From contig JAHDXO010000015.1 in the NCBI GenBank assembly GCA_023382975.1, forward strand, positions 62,001 to 126,000: a DNA stretch of 64,000 bases, read 5' to 3'. Under the pieces are notes generated by a model. It ran no database searches and was not told the origin of the DNA. It saw only the letters and a list, made by a program, of their open reading frames with translations. Shown here piece by piece: positions 36,916 through 48,300 of this stretch. The stretch's first letter is position 1, and the number at the start of each line of letters is the position of its first letter. Source of the DNA: Pirellulaceae bacterium (GTDB lineage: Bacteria > Planctomycetota > Planctomycetia > Pirellulales > Pirellulaceae). A program made the position numbers and the translations under genes.

Positions 36916-37287
36916 ATGCGGATTATCGTCAACGAGAACGTCACAGGCACCGTAATTGGTGAACTGCGACAGCGCGGTCATGACGTCGTTTCGGTCAAAG
37001 AGTCCATGCGTGGTGCCGATGACGCATCGATTCTACACCGTGCGGAAACAGACAACAGACTGGTTGTAACGCACGATAAGGATTTCGGCGAACTGGCGTT
37101 CCGGCACCGCTTGCCAGCCTCGTGTGGAATTGTTCTGTTTCGTCTATCGGGGGAAGACCCGTTATCGGATAACCAACGCGTGGTCGATGTTCTCGACAGC
37201 CGGACGGACTGGGCCGGGCACTTCTCGGTGGTTACGGACGACCGCATTCGCATGCGGCTCCTCCCAGACAGCGGGGCATCGCACTAG
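36916..37287 (+). CDS. DUF5615 PIN-like protein, probable toxin nuclease
   Basis: The protein has 123 residues. It begins MRIIVNENVTGTVIGELRQRGHDV and has VTHDKDFGELAFR and GIVLFRL. These are the acidic and aromatic positions of the DUF5615/Mut7-C-like PIN fold, presumed to be an RNA nuclease. The first conserved acidic residue, usually D in a DEN or DED context, is N-E-N here, so one metal ligand may be altered. It is cotranscribed with the DUF433 gene. Confidence 0.85.
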   Translation: MRIIVNENVTGTVIGELRQRGHDVVSVKESMRGADDASILHRAETDNRLVVTHDKDFGELAFRHRLPASCGIVLFRLSGEDPLSDNQRVVDVLDSRTDWAGHFSVVTDDRIRMRLLPDSGASH

Positions 37288-37359
37288 AGTCTGACGGTGT
37301 GTTCCTGCTCGGAGCCAGTCCCATTTTTTCACAGCCTCTCAGCGTGAGACCACCGTCAT

Positions 37360-38730
37360 CTACGACGCCAGCAGCCGCTGCACGCGGGCGACGTTTACGG
37401 CCCGCGGCGGGACGCCCTGCTCGACGGCGGTGGCAGCCGCGGCACCGGCCGCCGCGCCGATCGCCATCGCGATGCACTGGACGCGGTACGAAGCGTGCGC
37501 GTCGTGGCTGCCGCTGATGCAACGGCCGGCGATGAGCAACCCGTCGATGTTGCGCGGGACAAGGCAACCGTACGGAATGTCGTACGGCTTTACGGCGGCC
37601 GCGGTACCTTGGGTGCCGTCTCCTTCGGCTTGCCCGGATCCGGCGGGATTGTGAATATCAATCGGAAAGCGAGCGTCGCGCACCACGGCGTCTGGCCACT
37701 TCCGGCCGCTGATGCAATCGTCGCGAGTCAGATAGGCCGTGCCTAGAATCCGCCGCGTCTCCCGCACGCCGACCACGGCCGGCATCGCGGCGATGTAGGC
37801 TTTTTCGTAACCGGGCGCGTGGCGCCGCACGAATTCGAGCACCTGATAGGCCTGTCGGCGACCTTCCATTTCTGCACGGGTCAGGTCCTGGACGTTCGTG
37901 CCGTCGACCTGGTTGATCTGAGTAGCGTTCACCACGGATTCCCCTGGCCGGTTCGCCCGGTACAAACGAACGACACCAATAGTCGGCGCCAATTCGCCCG
38001 CTTCCATGCCTCGCTCGACGATCTGCTCCCACGTGCCAGCGGGCAGCTTGATCTTCCGGGCCTCCTGCTCGCTGCCGCAATACAAGGCGCCTTCCCCGGC
38101 AACCCCGGCCAGACGGTACATGATGGACATCGGCTGCATCAGTCCGTCACCGGGCCGGCCCTGTTCGAACGCCGCACCGGCCGCGCAAGCCAGATCGCCG
38201 TCCCCCGTGGCATCCACAACGACCTGGGCGTCGACCTGAATCATCCCTTGCTTGGTCAGCAGCCTGGCACCCGCGACCGCGCCGCCGTCCATCATCACCT
38301 GGGCGGCCCAACTATGCAGCCACAGCGACGCGCCCGCTTCGTCCACGATCGACGCGTACTGCAGGTCGAGCCGCTCGTTGTCGAAGCGGCGTCCGCCGAT
38401 GCGGTGCAGCACCTCGTCGACAAAGGGACTCGTCACGCTTCCCATCAGCGGTCCGACCATCGCCTGAACGGCCATGCCACCCAGGCGTCCGTACCGCTCG
38501 ACCAGCAACACCTTACGGCCTTGCCGCGCGGCCACCGTCGCCGCGGCCATGCCTGCGGGCCCGCCGCCGCAGACGAGTACCTCGGTCTTGTGGACCGCCT
38601 CGGAGCGTCGGCTGTCGTCCTCACCCGATTCCGCCGCCGAGGCCGCGATCAGACCGGATGCTCCCAGGCCAGCGGCGCTCCACCCTGCGGTGGAAAGAAA
38701 ACGGCGCCGCGAAATATCCGTGTGGCTCAT
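37360..38730 (-). CDS. FAD-dependent oxidoreductase with Tat signal
   Basis: The protein has 456 residues. The twin-arginine leader ISRRRFLSTAGWSAAGLGASG is followed by the dinucleotide fold LVCGGGPAGMAAA with ERYGRLGG, then VVVDATGDGDLACAAGA and the C-terminal IDGLLIAGRCISGSHDAHASYRVQ. This is the FAD-dependent oxidoreductase family often called FAD_oxidored, abundant in planctomycetes and of unknown substrate. It should act outside the cytoplasm. The gene starts 2 bp after the stop of the fucose-isomerase-like gene, with a TTG alternative at 38736 that would overlap it. Confidence 0.88.
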   Translation of the reverse strand: MSHTDISRRRFLSTAGWSAAGLGASGLIAASAAESGEDDSRRSEAVHKTEVLVCGGGPAGMAAATVAARQGRKVLLVERYGRLGGMAVQAMVGPLMGSVTSPFVDEVLHRIGGRRFDNERLDLQYASIVDEAGASLWLHSWAAQVMMDGGAVAGARLLTKQGMIQVDAQVVVDATGDGDLACAAGAAFEQGRPGDGLMQPMSIMYRLAGVAGEGALYCGSEQEARKIKLPAGTWEQIVERGMEAGELAPTIGVVRLYRANRPGESVVNATQINQVDGTNVQDLTRAEMEGRRQAYQVLEFVRRHAPGYEKAYIAAMPAVVGVRETRRILGTAYLTRDDCISGRKWPDAVVRDARFPIDIHNPAGSGQAEGDGTQGTAAAVKPYDIPYGCLVPRNIDGLLIAGRCISGSHDAHASYRVQCIAMAIGAAAGAAAATAVEQGVPPRAVNVARVQRLLAS

Positions 38731-38732
38731 GG

Positions 38733-40166
38733 TCAACCTTCTTCGATTACTTCCATCTTCATCAGGTCCGCCAAATGCCGGGCGCTGCGAATGTGGTCGC
38801 CGTAAAACACGACGCGATGCAGCAGGGTCATCATGTCACCTTCGAGCACGCCGCCGCCCCAGTTGCGGACCATCTTTGCCGCGTCGGCTACCTCGGTCAC
38901 AATCTGCGTTCGGCACGCCCGCACCGACTTGTCCGGCACCTCGCGAATCGTGCCGGTCGAGATCAATAGCTTGTCGAGATTGACCAGCTTGGTGCGAGTG
39001 ATCTTCTGGCCCAGCCGGTACTGGATCTCCGGCACGATGCCGCCGCCGATTTCGGAATGGCTGCGCAGCAGGTAGGGAGCCGCCGGGCCGTCCGGACCGT
39101 CCATCTTCAGCGGCCCGACGCAATGCGCGGTCCAGACAGCGTTCTTCGCCGTGTCGAAGGTGGCATTGCCTTGAAATCCTGGCAATCCGAACATGTGCTG
39201 GAACAGCATCATCGTCCAGAGCGAATCCATGTCGCCCTCGCACGATGCCGGAATGCCCGCGTCTCGCAAACGTGTGAAGCCCAGGCAGGGGAATCCTCGC
39301 TTCAGCCATCCCATGCACGTCCCCACGGCCAGACCGTTCGCTTTCTCTTCCTCCATCAACTGCTGCAGTGCGATGCTCACGCGAGCCGCCTGCCACACGT
39401 CCTCCTCCGTCGGCTCGATCGTCTTGCTCGCGCCCTCGCTCCACGCTTTAGCCTCGGCCTTCGCCTTCTCAGGATCGACGGCCTCCAGCAACTGGTCGTA
39501 GCGTTCCTGCGGCACAATCACCACCTCGGTCCCGAAACGTTTCGCGATCTCTTCCGGCGAACAGGCCGGCGCAGTGCCCCGCAGCGGAAGAAACACCAAG
39601 ATGCGGCTGTGCTTCATCAGCGGCACGACGCGCAAGACCCGCGCCGCATGTTCCAGTTCGGCATAGTCGCTGCTGGTGAACAGCGTGACGGGCTTGCCTT
39701 CCTGACGCCAACGGAACGGATACATCCAGTCGTGCCCGCTGGCCGGGGCGGAATAGACAGCCAGCGGCCGACCGCTCTCCAGGATCGGACCGGAAACCCG
39801 CAGCAGTCCGCCGATGCTGAGATTGACGGCCAGAACCGGCGCGTCGTCGCCCGCCTGTTTCAGCAGCGCATCGGCCTCCTCGGGCGTCGCTGCTTGCCCG
39901 ACCACGAATTCGACATTTCCCAGCTTCTTCTCGACGTCCTGCAAGGCCTTGGTCATCGCCGCGATCTCTTCTTCGCAAACGCCCCACGACCGATCCGACG
40001 GCACCGGCCGCCCGGCGAAGATGGCAGCGATGCGAACTTTGGACGGCAGTGCGGCGGCTGGAGCAACCGCCGAAGCTGACGCCATTCGCACCGGGCCGGC
40101 CGCCAACATCATGCCGCCCAGTGCCGTTGTACCGAGGAACTCCCGACGCGTGCAGTTTTCACACAT
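38733..40166 (-). CDS. L-fucose/L-arabinose isomerase-like protein with Tat-like signal
   Basis: The protein has 477 residues. CTRREFLGTTALGGMMLAAG looks like a twin-arginine leader. The rest resembles the fucose/arabinose isomerase fold, notably GIPASCEGDMDSLWTMMLF with acidic metal ligands, GNATFDTAKNAVWTAHCVGP and later EIGGGIVPE. Such isomerases are normally cytoplasmic, so export of a member is notable. Whether it is active is unknown. It is followed at 2 bp by the FAD oxidoreductase gene, also with a Tat signal, so both may act on one sugar or polyol. The ATG at 40166 begins the leader. Confidence 0.75.
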   Translation of the reverse strand: MCENCTRREFLGTTALGGMMLAAGPVRMASASAVAPAAALPSKVRIAAIFAGRPVPSDRSWGVCEEEIAAMTKALQDVEKKLGNVEFVVGQAATPEEADALLKQAGDDAPVLAVNLSIGGLLRVSGPILESGRPLAVYSAPASGHDWMYPFRWRQEGKPVTLFTSSDYAELEHAARVLRVVPLMKHSRILVFLPLRGTAPACSPEEIAKRFGTEVVIVPQERYDQLLEAVDPEKAKAEAKAWSEGASKTIEPTEEDVWQAARVSIALQQLMEEEKANGLAVGTCMGWLKRGFPCLGFTRLRDAGIPASCEGDMDSLWTMMLFQHMFGLPGFQGNATFDTAKNAVWTAHCVGPLKMDGPDGPAAPYLLRSHSEIGGGIVPEIQYRLGQKITRTKLVNLDKLLISTGTIREVPDKSVRACRTQIVTEVADAAKMVRNWGGGVLEGDMMTLLHRVVFYGDHIRSARHLADLMKMEVIEEG

Positions 40167-40677
40167 AGCTACGGCCCTCAATGGAAAGGAGTCAACCGAA
40201 CAATCGCGCCCGTGCGCTCAGCAAGGAACCACATCAGCAGTTCTGTAGATACGATTCTCCGGAATCCGGCGACGGCTGTCAATCAAACGTTCCGCTGACA
40301 GCCTCCGACACCGCAGATCGCTTCCCCGAAGGTGGACATTGTCGCACGGATTTCGTGGAGCAGCCGCAACGACAACCAGACTGCCATGTCCAGACGTCGC
40401 AGTCTTGCGGCAATTGCTCGTTTCATTTTTCCCAAACGTCACAAGGGATTCTTGTGCTCCGCGCGACGTCTGCACCGCAACCCATTTCCATTCGGTGATG
40501 CTTGCAATTCTGGTGGTGACGACTATCTTAAAGAAGGTTGTTTTGCGGGCGTTCAATCAAGATTGCCGGACAGTTCGAACGAATCGCAAGATCGGGCGTC
40601 GCAGTCCCGCTGGCCTTCTCCTGCGTGTCTTCTTTATGTTCTCATCGGGACAGATCCAATCGGGACAAGGAGCCAAC
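40167..40677. other. 511-bp divergent intergenic region upstream of the TIR gene
   Basis: I see no gene. A promoter-like pair, TTGCAA (40502-40507) and TATCTT (40524-40529) with 16 bp between, lies about 150 bp before the TIR gene start; planctomycete promoters are poorly defined, so this is weak. An in-frame extension of the TIR gene reaches 40339 but does not look like protein. Confidence 0.3.
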
Positions 40678-42198
40678 ATGGCCTTCGCATCTGGTTTCGA
40701 GTACGACGTCTTCGTCAGCTACGCGCAGGTGGATGACCTCACGGATGAGGGCAGAGGATGGGTCAGCACGTTGGTGGACAAACTAAAGAACCGTCTTGCG
40801 GCGCTGCTGGGGCGGCGAGACAGCGTGTCCCTCTTCATCGATCGCCAGTTGACCCGCCACAAAGACCTCTCGCCGGAGATCATCACGAGTATCGAAAACT
40901 CGGCCACGTTGCTGGCGGTGCTTTCGCCGGGCTACTTGATTTCCGACTGGTGCCGGCAAGAACGCAAGGCGTTTGTGAAGACGGCTCGCGAGCGAGGTGT
41001 CAAAGATCTTCCGCTGTTCATCGTGGAACGAGATCGCGTCGAATTGGATGATCGCCCTGAAGAATTCGGGGACAAGCTGGGCTATCGATTCTGGATCACC
41101 GACGAGGATGGCATACCGCGGATTCTGGGAGATCCCAAGCCGATGCCCGACGACAAGGAATATTACAAGACGCTGGACCGGTTGGCGCGGGAACTAGAGA
41201 AGCAACTGCGGCAATCGGGCAAATCGCCGGGCGAAGAGATCAGCCAGCAAGATTCGGAGGATACCTCCAGTACAGTGACGGTTTATGTCGCGGACGTGAC
41301 CGACGACCTGGACACCGAGTGGAACGACGTGAAGACTGCGCTGGAGCAACAGCAGAAACTGCGGGTGCTGCCACAGATTGCTTATCCTCGCGATCCGGAG
41401 GCATTCGAACAAGCCGTCTCGGCGGATTTGGAGCAAGCGGACTTGTGCGTTCAGTTGTTGAGCACGGTGATCGGCCGGAAGCTCGGCAAGTCGGGCCACA
41501 CGACCGTTTCATATCAGGCGTGCCGGGCCAAGGAGTTGGGCAAGAAGATACTGCAATGGCGTCACCCAAGTTTGAAATACTCGGACGTCGAAAGCAAGGT
41601 AGCGGATGAACGACACCAAGAACTGCTTCTCTCGGCCCAGGCCTGCAATCTATCGGAGTTCATTGCCGAAATCCTGACGCAGGCGAAGAAAAAGAAACCG
41701 GCTTCGTCGCCTCCTCTGGGGCCGGGGGGCGCGTTTGTCTTTGTGGACGTTTACGAGGATGACGATCCGTTGGCCGAGGAGTTGTGCGACTACCTAGCCG
41801 AGCGCGGCTACGACGTCGTCAAGCCGATCAAGGGCACGAAGGCCGACGAATTCCGCAAAGCGTTCGAGGCGAACTTCCTGGACTGCGACGCGGTAGCCGT
41901 CGTGTACGGCGCGGCCCAGGGCGGTTGGGTCCAAAACCAACTGGTGGCGGCCCGAAAGCTGACCTACAAGCGCGACAAGCCTCTCTATGCCATGGCGCTC
42001 TACGAAGGTCCACCGAAACCCAAGCCGTCGCTGGGACTGCGTTTGCATAACTTGCAGGTGATCCGCTGTTTCGACGGACTTGATCCGGACGAAATACGAC
42101 CGTTTTTGGAAACGATCGAGCAGGGGATTCGGGCATCCCGTGATTCGCATCCGGCCTCGGCGTCGTCTTCTACGAGACTCGAGTGTGCGACGACGTAA
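40678..42198 (+). CDS. Protein with three TIR-like domains
   Basis: The protein has 506 residues; the ATG at 40678 has AAGGAG 6-7 nt upstream. Domain 1 (about 6-165) is a clear TIR: FEYDVFVSYAQVDD, LFIDRQL, NSATLLAVLSPGYLISDW and then CRQERKAF. Within it W91-C-R-Q-E95 matches the WxxxE position that carries the catalytic Glu of NAD-cleaving TIRs. Domain 2 (about 190-330) starts TVYVADVTDDLDTEWNDV and domain 3 (about 345-490) starts GAFVFVDVYEDDD; both have a TIR-like strand-helix pattern. Domain 3 has W417-V-Q-N-Q421, Gln in place of Glu, so it is probably inactive. No membrane helix is seen. The nSTAND protein follows after 144 bp. NADase activity of domain 1 is inferred. Confidence 0.85.
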   Translation: MAFASGFEYDVFVSYAQVDDLTDEGRGWVSTLVDKLKNRLAALLGRRDSVSLFIDRQLTRHKDLSPEIITSIENSATLLAVLSPGYLISDWCRQERKAFVKTARERGVKDLPLFIVERDRVELDDRPEEFGDKLGYRFWITDEDGIPRILGDPKPMPDDKEYYKTLDRLARELEKQLRQSGKSPGEEISQQDSEDTSSTVTVYVADVTDDLDTEWNDVKTALEQQQKLRVLPQIAYPRDPEAFEQAVSADLEQADLCVQLLSTVIGRKLGKSGHTTVSYQACRAKELGKKILQWRHPSLKYSDVESKVADERHQELLLSAQACNLSEFIAEILTQAKKKKPASSPPLGPGGAFVFVDVYEDDDPLAEELCDYLAERGYDVVKPIKGTKADEFRKAFEANFLDCDAVAVVYGAAQGGWVQNQLVAARKLTYKRDKPLYAMALYEGPPKPKPSLGLRLHNLQVIRCFDGLDPDEIRPFLETIEQGIRASRDSHPASASSSTRLECATT

Positions 42199-42342
42199 CG
42201 GACGATCGTCTGCACTAGCGTGAAGGAGATGCGGCACTTCGAATCGGCAGGCGCTGCCGCAACGTGCTCCGGCGGCGCATCCGGTCAGCGCGCTCGCCGC
42301 GAGCATTCCAGCAAAGGCATTCTTCATCAGGCGGTTTGACCC

Positions 42343-45300
42343 ATGACCACTTCTTTCGAAGAACTGACTCTCACGACCTACCCCTATCCCGGACTGCGGC
42401 CGTTTCAACGGAAGGAGTCGGATATTTTCTTCGGCCGAGAGGAGCAGGTCGATCAGATTCTCAACAAGCTTGAGCGCAGCCGGTTCGTCGCCGTCATCGG
42501 TCCTTCGGGATGCGGCAAATCGTCGCTGGTGCGAGCGGGCGTCATCCCTGCTCTGGAGGGCGGATTCTTGTCGTCGGCCGGATTTCGTTGGCGCACGGCA
42601 ACGATCAGGCCTGGCCGGACCCCCTTGCGGAGCCTAGCGAAGGAGCTGTTAGCCTGCGGGTTGTTCGAAGCGGCATCGGAGGATCCGGAAGAAGACGCTT
42701 CGTTCCTCGAGGCGACGTTGGGACGCGGCCCGCTTGGATTGATCGATGCTCTGCACGACTCCAATCTTGAGGAACGAGAGAACCTGCTCCTGCTTGTCGA
42801 CCAGTTCGAGGAACTGTTTCGCTTCGAGCGACTCCGCGAACCGGGCGAGGCGCGCGCGTTTGTGGATTTGCTGCTGGCCACAACGCGGCAGCCCAACATT
42901 GGCGCTTATGTAATCATCACCATGCGGTCCGATTTTCTCGGGCAGTGCCCGATCTTTGCCGGTCTGCCCGAAGCGATGAACGACAGTCAATTCCTGACGC
43001 CTCGGCTCAGCCGGGATCAAACACGGGCGGCGATCGAAGGCCCATTGGCCATGTTCAACGCCAGCATCGACGATCTGGTCGTGAACCGGATTGTCAATCA
43101 GATGGGCAGCAACCCGGACCACTTGCCGCTCATGCAACATCTCCTGATGCAGATGTGGAAGTTGGTCCGCCCCGCCGAGGGTGATGTACCGCCGGATGCG
43201 CTTCCGGCTGTCCGGCTGACCATGGACCATTACGACGCCGCGGGCAAGTTGCAGAATGCTCTGGAAAAGCACGTCCAGCGCGTCTATGACGATTTGGGCG
43301 AACGGCAACCGATTGCGGAATCTGTTTTTCGCTGCCTCACGGAGATCACGCCGGACGACAAGAAGGTCCGCCGTCCCGCAACCCTGCGAGAAATCTGCGA
43401 AACCGGGCGAATCACCCCCGCGGAGGCCATCGAGGTCATCGAGCAGTTCCGCCTCGAAGGCCGATCCTTTCTCGCTCCTCCACCGCCGGAGCCGTTGTCG
43501 CAGGAGTCCACGGTCGATATCTCGCACGAGAAGTTGATCAGCCAGTGGAAGCTATTAGAAGAATGGACGACGGACCAAGACCGCTCGCGAAAAATCGCCG
43601 CCAAGGTCCGAGAGGCCGCCAAGCTCTGGCAGCAACAACAAAAACGTCGCGAAGCGGTCTTGAAGGGATTGGGTCTGGAAGAAGCCCTGGATTGGTCGAA
43701 AAAGCATGCGGCCGAGCTCGATCCGATTATACGGGAGTTTCTGGAAGCGAGTCAGCGGGAACGCGAGTCGGAGATTCGCCGCGACGAGGCCCTCAAGTAC
43801 ACCAAGGAACTCGAGAGCAAGAGCGCAAGCTTGGCGGAGGCCAACAAGAAGCTGGGAGACACGAACGCCAAACTTGCCAAGGCTCACCGGCGACTACTGT
43901 CCTCGTTCCGTTGGATTATGGGGCTGGCAGGACTCGCGTTCATTCTTTGCTTGGTCGTCTTGGTGCTCTGGCGGCAGGCTGAATCGGGACGTCGCGAGGT
44001 CGTGGAACAGAAGGATACCGTTGATCGGCAGAACGATGATCTGCGGAAGAAGGGCGATGAATTGCAGCAGGAGCGAGATCAGGCCCAAATCACGTCCAGC
44101 ATGGAACAACAACAACGGTTTCTTGCGCTGGCCGATGATTACGCCGGACAGGACAGGACGCGAGTCGAACGCGAACTGCCTTCCCGACGACTGCTGCTGG
44201 TATCGCAAGCCATGAAGCAGTTCTTGGAGACCCAATACACGATGCCGCAGGCCGATTCCGATTCCGGCCTGCAAAGCGTGAAGACGATGGTCGAGGGGGC
44301 TTTCCGGGACGCGATAGCGGTCTTCTGCCAGCGCGGAATCGAGACCGTCGCCTGTCCCACGCACCATGCCGGAATCCTTGCTCTGGAACGTAGTCGCGAC
44401 GGTCAGTGGCTGGCCACCGGCAGCGCCGACAAGACGGCCAGGATCTGGAGTGCGCCCGCGTCGCCCGGCGCTGATCCCCAGCTCGAACGCGAGATCCCGC
44501 ACGAATTCGAGGTGACGGCTCTGGCCCTGGATACGAGCCGGAATCCGCGATTCGCCACCGGAACCAGTACGGGGCAGGTGCGATTGTGGCGGGATTGGAG
44601 GAAGGCCGACGACGACGGAGAAGTTTTGGACGGCCATCGATCGGGCATCGTGGACATGGAATTCGGACGCAGCGGGGAGGATGTGGCGAACCCCGGCGCT
44701 GCCCGTTGGTTGGTTACCAGCGATGACAACGGGCGAGTCTGGCTGTGGGACTTGGATCAGCGTCCGGCCGTCGGGCGCGAACTGAAGGGCCACGAAGGCA
44801 GGGTAAGCGACGTGGCCATCAGCGGAGACAATCATTGGCTGGCCACGGCCAGTTGGGATGGAACCGCCCGCGTCTGGGATCTGCTGGCCGAATATCCCGA
44901 AAAGTCCTCCGCAGTTTCAGCAAAACATCGCGACTGGGTCAACGATGTCGCTTTCAGTCCGGACATGCGTTGGCTGGCGACGGCAAGCGACGACCGTTCA
45001 TTTTGTCTGTTTGACTTGTCGACCGCCGAGGGGAGTCTGGAGAATATACAGAAGTGTCTGGAACAACCCCGAACGCGCGGCGAGGCGACGTCCGGCGTGC
45101 TGAGCTTGGTGTTCGATCCGGACGGTCGCTTCCTCGTTCTCGGCGCGTCGGATGGAACGGTGCATATTCGCAAGATGGACGCCCCCGAGGCGGATTTTCA
45201 GCAGTTCTCTGCCGACAGGCCGGTTCGGCGTGTGGAGTTTGGTCGGGGCAAGAACCGGGCTTGGATGGCGTATATTCAGGACGGCGATCAGCGGGTATAT

Positions 45301-48300
45301 GTCCGCGCGGTCACGTCCGATGGTGTGGGCGCCGACGTGACCTCGCTCTGCGGGCACGAGGGCGAGGTTCGAAATCTGCGTTTCTTGCCGACCGATGCAA
45401 CGTCGGGAACCGAGGCAGTCTTGGCCAGCAGTGACGATCAGGGGATTTGCCGGTTGTGGTATCTGGGTGGCGAAAACTCGCTGATTTCCCAGGAACTCGT
45501 TAGCTCCGGTTCGCCCGAGATCTTCCACGCGAGTTTCTCAACGGACGCGCACCGTCTGACGTTCGTCGCCAATGTTCCTCAGACAGAAAGTCGCTGGCAG
45601 GTGGACTCGAAGCTCCAGGTCTGGTCGATTCCGCCGGACACTGAGCCCAGTCGGTTGAATTGGACCGTGCCGTTCGACGTGCGTTACAGCACCCTGGAGG
45701 TCAGTCCGGACGGCCGGTGGTGCGTCGTGGCCCGCAACACGGAAGAAGTCTGGCTTCACGATGCGCAACGCGAGGAACCACGAGCCGTACGAGTGGGACT
45801 TCCTTCCGCTGGCAACGTCGGTGGCAGGGTCTCATCGGAGGTCAGGCTTCGTTTCAGCCCGGACAGCAGGTGGCTCGCTTGCACAAGCGGCTCGCGAATC
45901 TTCATCTGGGCTTTACCCTCAACAGATTTGTCGAAACCAGGCTGGTCCTGGGACGTAGCCGAATCAAGAGACGTGGAGCTGCTGCACTTCGATGCCGACG
46001 GCCACCGACTGATCTACTCCGATTCCAGCGGACGTACCTGGACCCGAGCTCTGCTGCCGGACGCAGAAGCAAAAGAACTGCGGCTCGCCACCAGAAGTCG
46101 AACCCTGGCCATCGGGGCAGGGAAATCGGCGATAGGGATGTCCCTTGTGGCTGCCAGCTTCGAGGATGGCCGCGTGTCGATCTGGCAGGCGGACAAACTC
46201 TTCGATGCGTCCCGCCCCTCCGTGAAATCCAGTGGCGAGAACTCGATACAGCCGGGGCACCCGTCGCGCGGCGCGAAGGGCGGCGAGTCGCTAACGCTGG
46301 GCGATGCAATCACCCAATTCCAGGCGGAAATGCGGACTCGCATCACGTCGCTCGCGTTCAGCGCCGGGGGCAAGTGGCTTGTCGGCCGATCGTGGGACGG
46401 ACGTACCTATCTCTGGAACGTCGCGGGCGATGGGACGGCTCGGCCGGAGCCCGTCACGATCGCCGCCAAAGAGCTAATGACAGCGTTCGGCGTATCTCCG
46501 GATGATCAGTACCTGGTATCGGGGCATAACTCGGGGACGATCTTGGTTTGGAGACTGACTGACGCGGCCGGCGAATTGCGGCGGCCGCAACGGCGCCTTA
46601 TCGCCCATGAACGCCCCGTCCTGGCTATTGGTTTCATGGATGACGCGACATTCGCGACCGTCGCGGAGGACGGGTCCGCGCGTTCTTGGTCGGTCTCTGC
46701 CGACGAGGAATTCAATCTGGACCAGGCAGGCCGGCTTGTCGGCCGCAATCCCACCCGCGAAGAATGGCTGGAAATGATGCGCACGGAGAATTATCCACGT
46801 CTTGCTCCCTCGCTGCCCATCCACCACGACGTGTTGAGTTGGGCCGGCGAGCCGGCTCGCCAGGAACAGGAGGATCCGGAGGGTCTGAAAGCCAGTCAGG
46901 CCAGATTCGAACGCCTGGGCTATTCGGAAAATGAAGCGCGCGTCGAAGCTCTCGCGATCGCCAATCTGTCCCGCGGGCACCGCGCTGTGGAGCAAGGCGA
47001 TCTCGATCAGGCCCGGAAGTTCTTCGAAGCCGCTCGGCACTCGAAGACGGTCGGTATGACCAATCCCCTTCGCGCCGCGGAGGCAGCCAAGCGAGAGTAC
47101 GACCGTGCCCGAGGTGAAGAACTGCTGCGGGAGGCGGTGGTCCTTGCCGAGCGAGGCGAAATCCAAGAGTCTCTTGAGACAGCTAAAGAGGCGCACCGGC
47201 TGGGGGCGGACCTCGATATTCCCGCCGGCAAGGAAGTAGAGTTTTTCGGCGCGGCCGCGCTGGCCCTGCAATCCCGCCATCTCGTTCGTCAAGGGCAGGT
47301 CGAGGAAGCGCTGCGATTGCAGCAGGAGCTGACGGCAAAGTTCCCGGACATGGTAGAACGATGGTCGGCGGGATTCGAGTTCCGCGAGCAGGCCGCGAGG
47401 TACGCCGAACAAGGACGCCAACTCTGGCAGGAAGGCGATCCGGCCGGTGCGGAGAAGGCTTTCTTCACGGCCCGACAACTCGATCCCGCTTTCAATGCCG
47501 ATTCAATCAAAGCCGAATTGCTGCTGGAAGAGGCTCGACGATTGGCCGAAAGCGACAAGATCGACGAGTCGGTGGAATGCCTGAAGCAAGCGAGGGAACT
47601 TGGCGCATCGCTGCCCTTCGCGGAGGGCGAAGAACGGAACTGGGCTGCTGCCGCCGCCATTGCTGCTGCCGGGCTGAAGCTGATTGATCAGGACCGTTTG
47701 TCCGAAGCGGCGAAGATGGAGGCATCCCTGAAGAACGACTACCCGCAACTGGCCGATCAGTTCTCGCTTGAGTTCGTCTTGTCGAATGGGATTGGACGCG
47801 TCATCGAGGAAGGAAAACGGCTTTCTCGGGAAGGGAACCTGGAGCAGGCGCAGGCAAAGTTCTCAGCCGTGCAAGGCCTGCCCGAATTCGACGCACGCTT
47901 GAGCGGCGAGTTGCGCAACGTGGAGAACGAGATCCAACAACGAATCGCCAATCGACTCGCCACCGGCGAGTCTTGGAATAACGAAGACTCCGACTGGATT
48001 CGCGATCTGGTGAGAGCATTCCGGCTGTGGGGTTCGGACTTGAACATCGACGCGGACGCCTACGCAGATCAATCGCAAGTGCGGTGGTATCTGCGTGCCG
48101 GCCGGCAACTCATCGAACAGGGCGTCGCATTGGCCGAGTCCCCCACGCTGGAATCCACCAACCCAGACCCTGCCGATGCACCGACGCAAACCCCGGATGA
48201 TGTCGAGGCCGGATCGACGAGTCCATTGTGGTTTGACCAAGCGAAATCGCACTTCCAACGAGCCAAGCAGTTGGATGTCTCGTTGCCCTTGGAACCGGCG

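Noticed and set aside
40339..40677. In-frame N-terminal extension of the TIR gene.
   Set aside because: The extension has no TIR-like features, while ATG 40678 has a good AAGGAG site and begins the domain.
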